Assembly (NCBI GenBank): GCA_034440635.1
Contig: JAOTON010001258.1
Coordinates: 186,001-250,000 of the forward strand
DNA length: 64,000 bases
Source: Lepas anatifera
Lineage: Eukaryota; Arthropoda; Thecostraca; Lepadidae
Direction: 5' to 3'
How positions within the stretch are numbered: the first letter of the stretch is position 1; the number at the start of each line of letters is the position of its first letter. Of the stretch, positions 45,881-57,759 are shown piece by piece. The notes below the pieces were generated by a model. It did not search any database and was not told the DNA's origin. It saw nothing but the letters and a program-made list of their open reading frames with translations. The position numbers were made by a program, and so were the translations under genes.

Positions 45881-47060
45881 GTCATCTTCAGCATGGCCTG
45901 CCAAGGTGACGACGCATTATAGAAATAAAATGGCTTCAATGTCTGCAGATAAGACAGCGAATCGGTAAAAATCGCAAACTTCCTCACCATCAGCTTAGAC
46001 ACCTGGTCCAAACAGCAAAAAAAATGGAGTACAGCTCTGAAGTAAAAATGGATCCTTCGTAAGGCAAACTAGAAAACTTTTCAACATCGTCACCAACAAA
46101 TGCACGCCCTGTGCCATTGTCATTTTCTTTTGCAACCGTCTATATAGAAACAGACATGGTTTTCGAACGGCTCCGCAAGCAAGTTCATAAATTACTGGCG
46201 CGTCGGTTCAGGAGGCAAATTTTTGCTTTGTTGGCGTAGGTTGTGTTCGTGTTAACTGTCGAGATGAGCTATAGTTCAATAACAGCTGCTTCATGTGGTT
46301 CGACGAGATTGCTGTCGATACCAGCCTGTGCCAGCCAGGCACAGACTCTCACTCCCTGGTGACGGGTTGCAAAACGCGAGCCACTGTCTATCTGACTGAG
46401 GTAGGCGTCGCCAAAAAAAGTTAAGTATGTGGGGCGTGTTGGTGGCTTATTTTAAAGGGAACGTGGCACCTTGGTAAAATCCTGGAATTTTGTGTAATTA
46501 GGCGTACTTTTAGCCGAAAATAATGAAACCACTCATGATTTCTCTGAAAAATGTACAACAAGCTCAATGCTTTTATTTTTAAAATACTCCTCTAGAAAAA
46601 TGAATAAATATCTGCCTCTGGATGATGTCATGATCTGGCAACCACTACCATACTCGAAACACTTCAAGGGCTTCGATTGGCTGATGCTCATCGTGATGTC
46701 AGCATATGTCGTCACACCAGCAGCTCACAACAATGGCCGCCTGGCGAGAGGTACATGAGAGGTACATTTCGGGTAGGTTTTAGTTTTTTCTACGGAAAAA
46801 TCGAGTTCCAAGACAAATGATATATAGAGCACCTGGTTTTCCGATTTGCTTTACAACTTGGCTATCTCAGTTAAAATCACGTTCTAAAGGTGCCACATTC
46901 CTTTTAATGGCTTAATGCAAAGCGAGTATCTTACTGCGCATTTGTAGCGGTATTTCATTAATTTCCACCAGCATGCTTATTATGGGTGAAGCTTGGAACG
47001 CTCCTGTTATTATTCTGATAGCGAGATGACGGACATATCGATAATCTTTTTCGCGGACTA
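45881..47060. other. Intergenic DNA
   Basis: No gene, repeat or RNA is recognised. Confidence 0.5.
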
Positions 47061-47234
47061 AGGAGTGGCCTCATACGCAACCCCGGTCTGCGACCTGGGA
47101 TAACCCCCCACCGGCGCAGGAGAGCCGCATGACAATGTGCTGAAATCAACCATATTTCATTCTCAATGTATCTCTTCATAAGCCTGTAGGTCAGTGCCAT
47201 CATTCTTTTCTTTGAAATAAATAGTAAATATCCC

Positions 47235-47320
47235 GCAGTCAACCCCGGATTCGACCCGCGCACCCCTCATCATGAGACAGGACCTCTAACCACTAGACCA
47301 CTGCGCCACACTGTACCGAC
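47235..47320 (-). mobile_element. tRNA-like SINE head with A and B boxes
   Basis: On the minus strand TGGTCTAGTGGTTAGAGG forms a good A box (about 47278-47296) and GGGTCGAATCCGGGG a good B box (about 47242-47256), about 35 bp apart. The flanks do not form an acceptor stem, and sequence continues past the B box without a CCA-side pairing, so a SINE head is preferred to a tRNA gene. Its downstream body probably extends toward 47000. Confidence 0.6.
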
Positions 47321-48299
47321 TCCCACTAACCCTACACCTGTGACCCGTCAGGAGGTCACTGGCCGGTATCACGCAATCAAAACGATGCCGTGATCGTGGC
47401 GCCGGGTGTTGTGTTCGTACAGAAAAGGCATGGTATAAAGCTGCTTCTAGAAGACGAACCAAACATTCGATTCGCCTAGAATCACTTGTATCGGCGACCC
47501 AGGACCCTAAGCTAGCTTTATGCCAAATTGCATCCACTTCCATTCATTTTGAGGACTTGAAACCATGGTGAGAAGCAAACATGTTCCGAGAAATTTAGCT
47601 CCTTGAAATACCCTTTCGGACGAATTACTCGAAAGCCGTTGGAGATAAGTGGGTAGTGTGAATGAATTGAATGACTGCAACTAATTTTCCTATTCAGCCA
47701 CGTCAATTCTGAGCTTGTGAATGACATGTGCTCTGAACCGAAAAGCTGCAAATAAAAGGTTTTCTACTAAAATTATATTTATACATATAAGACAATGAAT
47801 TTTATTATCACGATATCCATCTCCGAATATTATCAGGCGGAAGCAATGTTCTTTCATTATTTGAAATGAAAAGTCAAATCGGCGCATTAGATCGCGAGAG
47901 ATTAAGATTTAAATGAAATGAGCAAAAATGTAGTCCTCCGGCAAAATGGCAAAAACTAGGTCAGAATTTTACGTTTTCCACTGGAAACTATGCCTAAGCA
48001 CAAGAAAATTGACGTAGCTGCCTCCACGTGGCTGTCTTTAAACTAACTGAAGCGTGCCTTCTGACATTTCGAGTTTACAAGTCGGCTGTCAAATTTCAAT
48101 ATCTTTTTTGCTTGTACTAGAAATACTGCGTTTTGGCGTAATAAATATAGTCGGACCAGTTCGAACTTTTTTTCTTAGGTGGCCTTGTTGCTTTTTCAAA
48201 AGGAGCCAAATTTAAAGTTCGTCGCTTAAGAAATAAAAATGATAAAAATGCAAAATTGAAAACATTTGTTCCAAAATTTCTCAATAACTATTTTGAATT
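47321..48299. other. Intergenic AT-rich DNA
   Basis: No supportable gene or repeat. Confidence 0.5.
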
Positions 48300-49140
48300 T
48301 AAATTCGGGGGCCTTAGTTTGGGCGTCTAGCGTAAAAGGGCAATCACCCTACACAATTGCAGAGCCCTGGTATCAACTGTCAGAACCGCCAAACGGCCAG
48401 AATAGAGCCTCTTGAGAAATCTCAATCCGCTTCGCTCCATGGATTTCGTCATGCGGCTCTGACACAGCCGTACTCGATCTTCGGACGAATAAGTGATCTA
48501 TACAGCATAAGAAGCTTATAACGTAGCGTATAACGATGAGCGTATAACGTGCGCATAACGTATATATAGGCGATAAGCGTATAACGTGTATAGCATGAGA
48601 AACATTTCTCTATCTGCACGGTATCTCATCCTCGTCAACACCTTCAGTATTTTCAGCGTATCGAAACAGTTTTTTGCGGAAATCCTTTAGGTGTGGCACA
48701 TATGAAAGCTTATCGAGTGTGAGCCTTATAAATCTGGCTTCTGCTACAACGTCGCTCGGATTTCCGCGAATTTACAAAATCGGGTATTCAGTCTCAATGT
48801 CTATTATAAAAGTGCATGCACTATGTCTTTGAACTTGAAAATTTCAGTCCATTGCGTGTGATCCATTGCTGCAATATGTCAAGGCCAAGCTGCAGCCGCC
48901 TCTGCGCAGCTGCTGTAGTAGACACTGTCACACATATTGTGAAGTCTTCAACGAAAAACACGTGACGTATGTTTGCGGGAAGTGTCTGCAATATCATTGG
49001 TCATAACTGCAAACAAGGCTATGAATATCGCAGAATCCTGGGCTTTGCTACTCTGTTGCTGATGCCAATCCGATACGACTGAGTTTACGCGAAATCTAAA
49101 ATACCTATTTTTCGGAATATTAGAAATAAACCACCCCAAG
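48300..49140 (-). pseudogene. Decayed non-LTR reverse transcriptase relic
   Basis: Read on the minus strand in changing frames: FRFRVNSVVSDWHQQQ, a worn motif B then FAVMTNDIADTSRK, followed by VEDFTICVTVS (motif C, catalytic DD changed to ED) and LQLGLDILQQWITRNGLKFS (about 48960-48840). About 400 bp further comes RSGLRFLKRLYSGRLAVLTV, which suits the post-RT region of Jockey/I-like elements. The first aspartate of the catalytic pair is lost and stops are frequent, so it is dead. Around 48510-48590 GCGTATAACGT recurs, giving a small local repeat. Confidence 0.65.
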
Positions 49141-49142
49141 TG

Positions 49143-49290
49143 GCCTCGCACGCCGAGTCCAAAGAGTTTCTGCAGAACGCCATTGGATAGCAAAGGCGCC
49201 CCCAAGAGATGATGGCGCCCCCTGGGGAGGAAGGCGCCCCCTTCAGAAAATCTTGCACCACTTCTCGAAAATGGAATCCGCCGTCTTTGG
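49143..49290 (-). repeat. Fragment of the GCGCC minisatellite element
   Basis: Ends with GGAATCCGCCGTC, the inverse of the heads at 40622 and 41157, preceded by CTTGCACCACTTCTCG and GGCGCCCCC units. It abuts the RT relic. Confidence 0.7.
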
Positions 49291-49884
49291 ATGTGGAGGA
49301 CCATTTTACATATTTAAATTATATCCGAACAAAAACCTTTGCTCAGGATGAGACCTTACATGTATGTGCAGTTTTTGGAACTGTGTTGGAGACTGGATCA
49401 TCTCCACCTACCCACCTAGAAGACTCAACTGAGGCACCTGATGAAGCACCAGCAGCTGTAGTAACTGCTCCAGGGTCCCTCACAGCCCTGTTATCCTCCA
49501 AGGGGATGCTCCCTTGATGAGGGGTACCAGAACTTCTAATACCTGTCTGGGAACTGGTAGCAGCCTGGAGGGATGAGGGCAGGGGATGAGGGCAGGGGAC
49601 AACTTATATGTTCAGTACTGAACATATAAGTTGATGAAAAAAATGTACAATTATGTGACTTAAATGCAATAAAACATTCATAATATCATTTAGCAAATCC
49701 AGATATCAACTCTTAGTTGTTGGGAAAAAAGATCAGTTTTTACTATAAGTTTATTAACAGGGGTTTGCCTATTATTCTCAATTGCCATGTGCCATGCATA
49801 AGCATGTGAAGTGAAGGAACTTTCAGCCTCCTGCATCCTCTTCCATCATCAGCATCCATCCTTACCTGTATCTCAGCCTTTATC
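49291..49884. other. Intergenic DNA
   Basis: A short open frame near 49305-49517 shows no domain. An ACATATAAGTTG/CAACTTATATGT inverted pair lies at about 49598-49635. Nothing else is supportable. Confidence 0.4.
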
Positions 49885-49967
49885 TCCTGAATTCTGGGCG
49901 CTGTATAACCACTAAGGTTGGTGCGCCCTTAAGCCCCAATAATCAATCAATCAATCAATCCTGAATT
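49885..49967 (+). mobile_element. 65-bp non-LTR 3' tail insertion with 9-bp TSD
   Basis: A short segment (CTGGGCGCTGTATAACCACT through CGCCCTTAAGCCCC) followed by (AATC)n is bracketed by TCCTGAATT at 49885-49893 and 49959-49967. This is the extreme 5'-truncated product expected of target-primed reverse transcription, inserted at the edge of the 25-bp minisatellite. Its AATC tail matches that of the minus-strand insert at 24380. Confidence 0.8.
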
Positions 49968-49969
49968 GG

Positions 49970-52100
49970 CATCAGTCATCTGGATCCACCTTTGCCCCTC
50001 TATCTTTATCCACCCCTGCATCCGCCTCTGTTCATGCATCTGCCCCTGCCCTCTACATCCGTCCCTGCCTGCAGATCGGCCTCTTATCTTCTGCATCCGC
50101 ATCTGCCACTCTATCCGTATCTGCCCCTGCACCACTTCTGCTCCTGCATCCGCTTCTACCCATGCATCCGCCTCTGTCCCTTCATCCTACTCTGCCACTG
50201 CATCTGCCTCTACCACTGCTTCTGCTCCTGAATCCACCTCTGTCTCCTGCACCCGCCTCTGTTTCCTGCATCTAACTTTATCTTTTGCAAGTGCCTCTGT
50301 CTCATGCATCTGCCTCGGGTGTCTGCATCCTCATGTGCCCCTCCATACGTCTCTGCCCCTGCCTCTGTGGCTGTTCGTGCATCTTCATCTGCTCCTCCAT
50401 CCACCTCTGTCCCTTCATCTGCGTCCACCCATACATCCGCCTCTGCCCCTTCATCTGACTGCCACTGCACCCGACTACCACTGAATCTGCTCCTGAATCT
50501 GCCTCTTTTGTCCCGCATCTGCCTCTGTCTCTATCTCCTGCATCCGCCTCTGTCTCTATCTCCTGCATTCACCTCTGTCTCTATCTCCTGCATCCGCCTC
50601 TGTCTTTATCTCCTGCATCCGCCTCTGTCTCTATCTCCTGCATCCGCGACTGTCTATCTCCTGCATCCGCCTCTGTCTCTTCTCCTGCATCCGCCTCTGT
50701 CTATATCTCCTGCATCCGCCTCTGTCTCTATCTCCTGCGTCTGCGACTGTCTATCTCCTGCATCCGCCTCCGTCTCTATCTCCTGCATCCGCCTCTGTCT
50801 ATCTCGTGCATCCGCGTCTGTCTATCTCCTGTATCCGCCTCTGTCTCTATCTCCTGCATCCGCCTCTGTCTCTATCTCCTGCATCCGCCTCTGTCTTTTT
50901 CTCCTGCATCCGCCTCTGTCTATCTCCTGCATCTGCGTCTGTCTCTATCTCCTGCATCCGCCTCTGTCTCTATCTCCTGCATCCGCCTCTTTCTCTATCT
51001 CCTGCATCCGCCTCCTGTCTTTTTCTCCAGCATCCGCCTCTGTCGATCTCCTGCATTTGCGTCTCTCTCTATCTCCTGCATCCGCCTCTGTCTCTATCTT
51101 CTGCATCTGCCTCTGTCTCTATCTCCTGCATCTGCCTCTGTCTCTATCTCCTGCATCCGTCTCTGTCTCATCTCCTGCATCCGCGACTGTCTATCTCCTG
51201 CATCCGTCTCTGTCTCTGTCTCCTGCATCCGCCTCTGTCTATCTCCTGTAGCCGCCTCTGTCTCTATCTAGTGCATCGGCCTCTGCCTTTTTCTCCTGTA
51301 TCCGCCTCTGTGTATCTCCTGCATCTGACTCTCTATCTCCTGCATCCGCCTCTGTCTATCTCCTGCATCTGCGTCTATCTCCTGCATCCGCCTCTGTCTC
51401 TATCTTCTGCATCCGCCTTTGTCTCTATCTCCTGCATCCGCCTCTGTCTTTATCTCCTGGATCTGCCTCTGTCTCTCTCTCCTGCACCCGCCTTTTGTCT
51501 CTATCTCCTGCATCCGCATTAGTCTCCTGCATCTGCATTTATGTTATGAATATGCCTGTCCCCTACACTCGCCTTTGTCTCCTGCATCCGCCTCTATCTC
51601 CTGCATGCGCGTATGTCTATATCCTGCATCTGTGTATGTTGCCTACATCCGCCTTTGTCTCCTCCATCTGCATCTTTCTCCTTAATCCACCTCTGTTTCC
51701 TGAATCTGCCTCTATCTCCTGAATCCGCCTCTGTCGCATGCATCTGGCTCTGTCTCTTGCACCCGCCTCAGCTGTCGGTATCCTCATATGCCCCTCCATT
51801 CGTCCTTGCCCCTGCCTCCGCCTCTGTCTATGCATCTGCCTTTGCTCCTCCATCCGCCCCTGCATCCGCCTCTGCCTCTTTATCCGCCTCTGACCTCTCG
51901 AACCGCTCTGTCCCTGCATCCGCCCTTGCTGCTCTATCCGCCTTTTTCCCCATCGTTCCGTTCTGCCCTCTGCATCCATCGTTGTCCCTGTATTCGCCTC
52001 TGCCGCCGAATTCTCACCTGTCTGTTAAAGTACCTTGGCCCGTACATCCGCCTATGTCATCTGCATTCACCTCCGTCCTCTGTATCTCTGCATCCAGCTC
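49970..52100 (+). repeat. 2.1-kb minisatellite with 25-bp core unit
   Basis: The word CTGCATCCGCCTCTGTCTCT recurs, most regularly between 50500 and 51530, with a main period of 25 bp; short variants lack TCTCTA. The flanks (49970-50500 and 51530-52100) are more diverged. Because 25 is not a multiple of three, three units rotate through all frames and yield a 25-residue Ser/Leu/Cys repeat in each, making open frames of up to 315 codons. These are artefacts. Confidence 0.92.
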
Positions 52101-53067
52101 CCAATTCACTGAAGATAGAACCATTAAGGGCGATACTGCCCCCGGAATATGTTGAAAGTCGGCCTAAGGGGAAGTCTGACATGCCTCATAATTGAGCCCT
52201 CCAGATAAAAATTACGTCTGTCTAGAACTATTTGAGGTCAGTTTTGGAAAGAAAAATGTTACAGCACCACGCTGAGCAAAAATCACATCTCTAAATGGTC
52301 TGTAAGTATTTTCAATATTTTCTGGAAAACCACCTTCCTGCTGTACATACAGCGCTAAATGCCCTCGGGCATCCTCGGGGTGACGTAAGCAAAGGGGTTG
52401 CCAGACTAGTATATACTAAACTTGAACCCCCTGAAACAAAGGAGGGATTCCCCAGGGGGCGGACATGAGATACCTCTCCAGAATTCTGAGAGTTTTGAAG
52501 GTTCCACTTCTGGTTCTAACAGTTTTTTGGCAGCAAAATTTAACATGTAATTCCAATGGGACTGTTTGCAGGGGTTTGGGGCACGGGCCAGTGGGAAAAT
52601 GTTAGTGGTGCTTAAGGGTATATTTTTTATTTTTGGTATGTAAAATTGATCAGGCTATCTTCTGGGTTCAGCTTGTAGTCTCTAAAGCGCTTTTATAACA
52701 AGGAAAATCCACGATGAACTTCATGCTAATTACTTCTGAATTCTGTTTCAAACGTTTCAATTACCCAATCAAAACGCTGCATTCTACCTTAATTCCCCCG
52801 CGCGCGGCCCGAGTGCTGCCAGATAGCCATCATGATAATCCTTCACACTTAGCTTTAAAACCCCCAGATTCCGCTAGACTTGGCGATGAGTCCTCGGCTT
52901 TTCCCGCTAGTTCTGTCGTTTTGATGCGTGTGACCAAATGGAGACTTTGACACTAGCACAGCATTTTTTTCGGTTCCTTTATAAGGATGAGGCTAGTGAG
53001 GATCATGCTAAAAAGTAATAGCCAAAACGAACAGCACAAGCGTCGCCACTAGCAAACAGGGTGGAAG
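52101..53067. other. Intergenic DNA
   Basis: No gene or repeat recognised. Confidence 0.5.
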
Positions 53068-54832
53068 CATAGGCGGATCATGAACTGCTAATCGCGGGGG
53101 GGCACCTTCCCCAGGGAGGCATCCTGACCAAAAGGGGGGCGCCACTTTTTGCCAGCGAAGCCTATAAGGTGGGTGCAAAATCATATCGATGGGTGCCGAT
53201 TTTCGTATCCTGGAGCAGGGTGGGGAGTGGGAAGTGATATTTCAGGAAGCGTAATCGACCTCAGGGGCGTGACGTAGCCATTTCAGGGGGCGCCGAGGGT
53301 CGAATGGGAGGCGATCACCTACCCCCTTTCCATAGGCGGATTTCAGGGGGAATGGGGCCCCCGCCCTCCGATCAATCCTCGGCGCGAGCAAAGGGGGGCA
53401 GGTGCCCCCGCCCTCCGATCGATCCTCGGAGCTCCCTGTAATGGCGACGGTCCCCCTGAATGGTCAGTCACTCCTCCCCCCACTCAAGTTTCTCTTTCCA
53501 CCACCCCCTTCCCCCAGGATGCAAAAATTGCCTTCCATAGAAAGAATTTTGCCCCCACCTGGTTTTGCCGGTGAAAGGTGCCTCCTCCCGGTCCGGACTG
53601 CGCACCCGCGGGAAGGTGACGCCCCCCCCGATTGTCAATACTGGATCCACTTATGCCCCACCCCCTTGATCTGTCTATGGTCCTAAAACCCAAGTGAGAT
53701 ACTCCTACTGTACACTCTACGAACGCCACGCATCTCTTTTATGCAAGTAGGTAATTTTTGTGTTTTCCAACCCTCTCTGACAGCCCAAAACATATGCGGA
53801 TCAAGGTTGGCTAGTCAGGGAGGCGATTTTTTTCTTGGGGGGGGGGCACCATCCAGACCAGGGTAGTGCCATTTTTTGACTGGCAAAACCGATTAGGAAG
53901 CCATCAAACCCTATCGGTGGGCGCCAATTTTCGCATCCTGGGGGAGTGGGAAACGACATAGACAGATCCAGAGGGGACAGGTGCCCCCATCAAACCTCAG
54001 CGCCCCCTGAAATGGTTACAGAGCCCCCTGGAAAGTTCGATGACATCCCTTGAAATTTTACTTTACGCCACTCTGCAGAAAGCGGCGTCCACCGATATGA
54101 TTTTGCGCCCACCTGATAGGGGGTTCCGGCCAAAAGTGGCGCCCTGGTCCGAATGGTGCCCCCAGGAAGGTAACCCTTCACGTTCGCCCCCGATTGGCAA
54201 TCCTGCATCCGCCTATGCGAAGCGACATTTCAGGGGGCACTATCGCCTTAAGAGTCGTGTCTGCAATTTCAGGGGGCGCGCCAACAGCTGACAACTGTGG
54301 CCGTCTGGCTGAGGTACGTTCATAGGCGGATCCAGGGGGGCAAGGGGGGGCATGTGCCCCCCGATCAACCCTCGGCGCCCCCTGAAAGGTCGATGGCGCC
54401 CCCTGAAATGTCGCTTCCCACCCCCCCAGGATACGAAAGTCGGCGCCCACCGACAGGATTTGGCGCCCACCTGATAGGTTTTGCCGGTCATTAGTGGCGC
54501 CCCCCTGGTCCGGATGGCGCCCCCCCGGGAAGGTGCCCCCCCGATCGGCAATCCTGAATCCGCCTATGGGTACGTTTGGGATAAATTTCAGTATAGGCAG
54601 ATCCAGGCAGGAAAGGGGGCACTTCCTCCCCCTCGATCGACCCTTGGCGCCCCCTAAAATGTCCATGGCGCACCCCTGAAATATTACTTTCCCCACTCCC
54701 CCACCAGGATGTGAAAATCGGCGCCCACCTGATAGGTTTTCCCGGTCAAAAGTGGCACCCCTTGGTCTGGATGGCACCCCTCCCCCGGGAAGCTGCCCCC
54801 TCCCCGATCGGCAATCCTAGATCCACCTGTGC
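53068..54832. mobile_element. Cluster of about six GGATCC-terminus MITE copies
   Basis: Copies lie at about 53068-53340 (+), 53331-53655 (-), 53789-53970 (+, degenerate), 53962-54217 (-), 54321-54568 (-) and 54592-54832 (-). Each shows parts of the reference order with CATAGGCGGATCCAGG-type ends and GCGCCCCCTGAAA words. Adjacent copies share or overlap termini, suggesting insertion into one another or local inverted duplication. No coding function is inferred. Confidence 0.75.
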
Positions 54833-55220
54833 ATTTCAGGTAGGTTTTTTTAGCTTTTCTCCAGGGAAATTTTGAGTTTCAAGACAAATGATATCTTGAA
54901 TACCGGGTTTTCTGGCATGCTTTACAACTTTTTCTAAACACGCCACGGGGCCACTTTTCCAAGCTATTTCATCACGCCCCTACATGTTGCTTCCCAGCCC
55001 TAGATAACTGCTAGTGGTGTCAAAAAGTACTGTTCATAATAATAGTGTTTTGCAATAATAAAGCGTAATTCAAATGCAACTCCCATCTGCTCCCGATATG
55101 CCTGAGTGCGCCTCTGCACCGTCATGTTCACCACATGCCTGAATCCGACTCTCCGTCCCTTTCCAGAGCTAGCCATACACTCCTACCCTGTAAATACGCT
55201 TCTGCGCCACTTTCCCTAGA
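54833..55220. other. Intergenic DNA
   Basis: A segment near 54838-54930 (AGGTAGGTTTT, then AATTTTGAGTTTCAAGACAAATGATAT) resembles 46770-46820 and may be a low-copy repeat. Nothing else seen. Confidence 0.4.
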
Positions 55221-55466
55221 AGAGGCGGATCCAGGATTGACAATCTGGGGGGGGGTGGCACCTAATCAGTGGGCACCACTTCTGGCCAGCGAAACCTATC
55301 AGGTGGGCGCCAAATCCTATCGGTGGGCGTCGCTTTTCCGCATCCTGGGCGAAATACCTTTCAGGGGGCCACCATCAACCTTTCAGTGGACGCCGTGACT
55401 ATTTCAGGGGGGCTGGGGGTCAATCAGGGGGATGTTCCCCCTTGCCACCCCTGGACCCACATATGT
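55221..55466 (+). mobile_element. GGATCC-terminus MITE copy
   Basis: Left AGAGGCGGATCCAGGATTGA, internal CGAAACCTATCAGGTGGGCG and ATCCTATCGGTGGGCGTCG, right CCCCTGGACCCACATATG. One end has lost the GGATCC core. Confidence 0.72.
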
Positions 55467-55521
55467 TCCATAGCTGTTGGACCACGCCTCTGCACCTTGC
55501 TCCTCATTCCTAGATATACTA

Positions 55522-55575
55522 TCTCCGAAAAATCCGAGGGGGGCGGGTACCCGCCCCCATCAATGCGCGTGTTAA
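55522..55575. mobile_element. Right-end fragment of TTAA family A
   Basis: GGGCGGGTACCCGCCCCCATCAATGCGCGTGTTAA matches the right terminus of 24805-25382, ending at TTAA 55572-55575. No left end is visible upstream, so it is a solo end. Confidence 0.75.
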
Positions 55576-56170
55576 AAGCTAATTTAGAGCTCTAAATTTA
55601 CGACTTTTCTTTCCAACTTTTTGTGTGCACTACATATTCCCATGATGTAAAAGGGTGCAAGTTTGAAAGCTCCAGGGAAACTAGGAAAAAAATAGAAAAA
55701 TAAAAGTTAAAAATCACATAATGCAAAATTTTAGGCAGAACTTTGGAAACTTTGAAAATTGACAACCGTGGTGCTTATTCATTTGGAAGTGCCTACTATC
55801 AATAAAAGTTTTAAGTCTCTGATACCAGCGCTCAGAACAGACAACAACAGCTTGTTGGTATGCCGTGTGTTTGTCTCCTGGTCTAAACTATCCGTTATAG
55901 CCTAATATTCCTTAGAATTCCTACTGCGCATGCGCAGCACAATACAGTGTCATAATGCCGTGAATTGGGATTAGCAGAAAGTATTCTGCTATTACTCGCA
56001 AAGTTTGAGCCCAATCGGCCTATTGGATCCCGAGATAGCCTCCATGGCCATAAGTTCTATTGCGCATGCGCACTAACCTTTGTGGTAACCAAGGGTTTCA
56101 AAACTTTCATATTAAATTTTAGCATGTTGGCTCTCCTCTGTTCATGTCCTCTTCTGAAATATCCTCACCT
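55576..56170. other. Intergenic DNA with a GCGCATGCGC word
   Basis: The segment 55915-56100 (CCTACTGCGCATGCGCA, AGATAGCCTCCATGGCCA, TGCGCATGCGCAC) is related to 57105-57275 on the other side of the next element, giving imperfect direct repeats of about 170 bp flanking it. Confidence 0.45.
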
Positions 56171-57092
56171 TTCAACACCCGCACTGGAGGGGGTCTGGCA
56201 CTAACGCGCACTGGATGGGGGCCTGGTAGGCCCCCTAAGATCTCGGAAACTAAGAGGCATAGAAAAATGAAACTTGAGAGGTGGGTGGGGGTTATGGTGA
56301 TCTACATCATAACCAATTTTTATTGACTTAGGTCAATATCTTCAAGGTCAAACGAGGTCTTAAAGGTCAAAACTTGGCCATGCTGGGGACCGACTGGTAA
56401 ATGCCGTGATTATGCGGGAAAATGGCGGGAATTAGTTAAAGGTGGACCAGGGTCATATAGAGAAGGTCTCAAAGAGCCTTCTCTTCAATTTTGGGGTCAA
56501 GGTCATTCAAGGTCATTGACCTGTAAGGTCACAATATGGTATACTACTTATAATGTACACTTTGACTAACACTATAGCCACTGTTTGGCAGGAAATGAGG
56601 ATTGACCTTTGCAAATGACCTTTGACCTTGTCCTTTGACCTTGACCTTGGTATTGGGGTACCTTATCGATGACGTCATAGCATAATGTACGTTAGACCGG
56701 GTAACGTCATTTGACCGGAAGCACTGTAGTCAGTGAGCTTGAAATTGCATAATGACCTTGACCTGTGACCTTTGACCTTGAACTTGACCTTCATGTGAGG
56801 TGACCTTGACATATAATCCCGGTTATATGGTGTTATGACTTCACCACTCGGTCTCCAATGCAAGCTAAATGGTCCGACCGCGCGATTACGGCGATCTCAA
56901 AATGCAGGTCTGACTTTAAAAGCCTATAAGTCAAAAATTTTCGACCGATTTTAAAAAATCTTCACCAATCGACGCGCTATTAAATTCTGTTTAATGTAGC
57001 AAAGTATCGTGTTTCGGCTACGAGCGATTCTCCGGCCACCTTGGAAAAACAGGTGGGGGAGCCTCCGAGGCCCCCTCCAGTGCGCGTGTTAA
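56171..57092. mobile_element. TTAA (piggyBac-like) MITE, family D, about 922 bp
   Basis: The right end CTCCAGTGCGCGTGTTAA (57075-57092) is the inverse of the left end TTCAACACCCGCACTGGAGG (56171), with one inserted base and two substitutions. A second CGCACTGGATGGGGGCC lies 40 bp inside the left end. The body is packed with TGACCT/AGGTCA words (for example TTTGACCTTGACCTT). It is older than families A-C judging by the worn left TTAA. Confidence 0.72.
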
Positions 57093-57497
57093 GGCTTATC
57101 TTTATGATTTCTACTGCACATGTGCAGAGCAGTGCAGCTTCAATCTGACATTATTTTTTGTTTGCATTCCGTGCCAATTTCTTGTTCACAAAATTTCAAG
57201 AAAATTGACCCGCAGGTTGCCGGGATAGCCTCTGTTACCATTAGTTCCACTGAGCATGCGCAGTGACCTTTCATTGACCTGAAAACCAGATTCAAAATCT
57301 GCATCACCGATTGCCTCTTATTGATATCGTTCGATAATATGGAATAGAGTGCAACGACATTTATATATTATTTATATGTCTAAATACGATAGCGGATACA
57401 AGGGGCGAGGCTAGTGGGCTTAAGTCCCCCCCATGTGAAAATGCCTACTAGCATAGGCAGAGGATGTTTCCAGGCAATGGCGGGGAGGCTGGAGCTA
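57093..57497. other. Intergenic DNA
   Basis: Contains the second member of the direct repeat noted at 55915-56100 and otherwise nothing supportable. Confidence 0.45.
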
Positions 57498-57759
57498 ATA
57501 GGTGAATTCAGGGCGGCGGGGGGGGGGCACGTGCCCTCCCTATGGTCGATCCTCGGCGCCCCCTGAAATGGCCACGGCGCCCCCTCAAACATTCGATGGC
57601 ACCCCCTGAAATGTCACTTCTCACCCCCTCCCCTAAGATACAAAAATCGGCACCCATCGGAAGGATTTTGCGTGTCAAAAGTGGCGCCCTCTATTTCCGG
57701 ATTACACCCCTTCCCCGGGACGGTGCCTCCCCTATCGGTAATCCTGGATCCGCCTATGC
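57498..57759 (-). mobile_element. GGATCC-terminus MITE copy feeding a satellite
   Basis: Order is inverted relative to the reference: GGGGGGGCACGTGCCC, CTCGGCGCCCCCTGAAATGG, AAAAATCGGCACCCATCGG, CCCCTATCGGTAATCCTGGA and the terminus CTGGATCCGCCTATG at 57745-57759. That terminus is the first unit start of the 50-bp tandem that follows. Confidence 0.78.

Noticed and set aside
47235..47320. Functional tRNA gene on the minus strand
   Set aside because: Good A and B boxes but no acceptor stem pairing and an implausible anticodon arm; a SINE head explains it better.
50304..51522. 315- and 238-codon frames
   Set aside because: These are produced by the 25-bp minisatellite, with all frames open.
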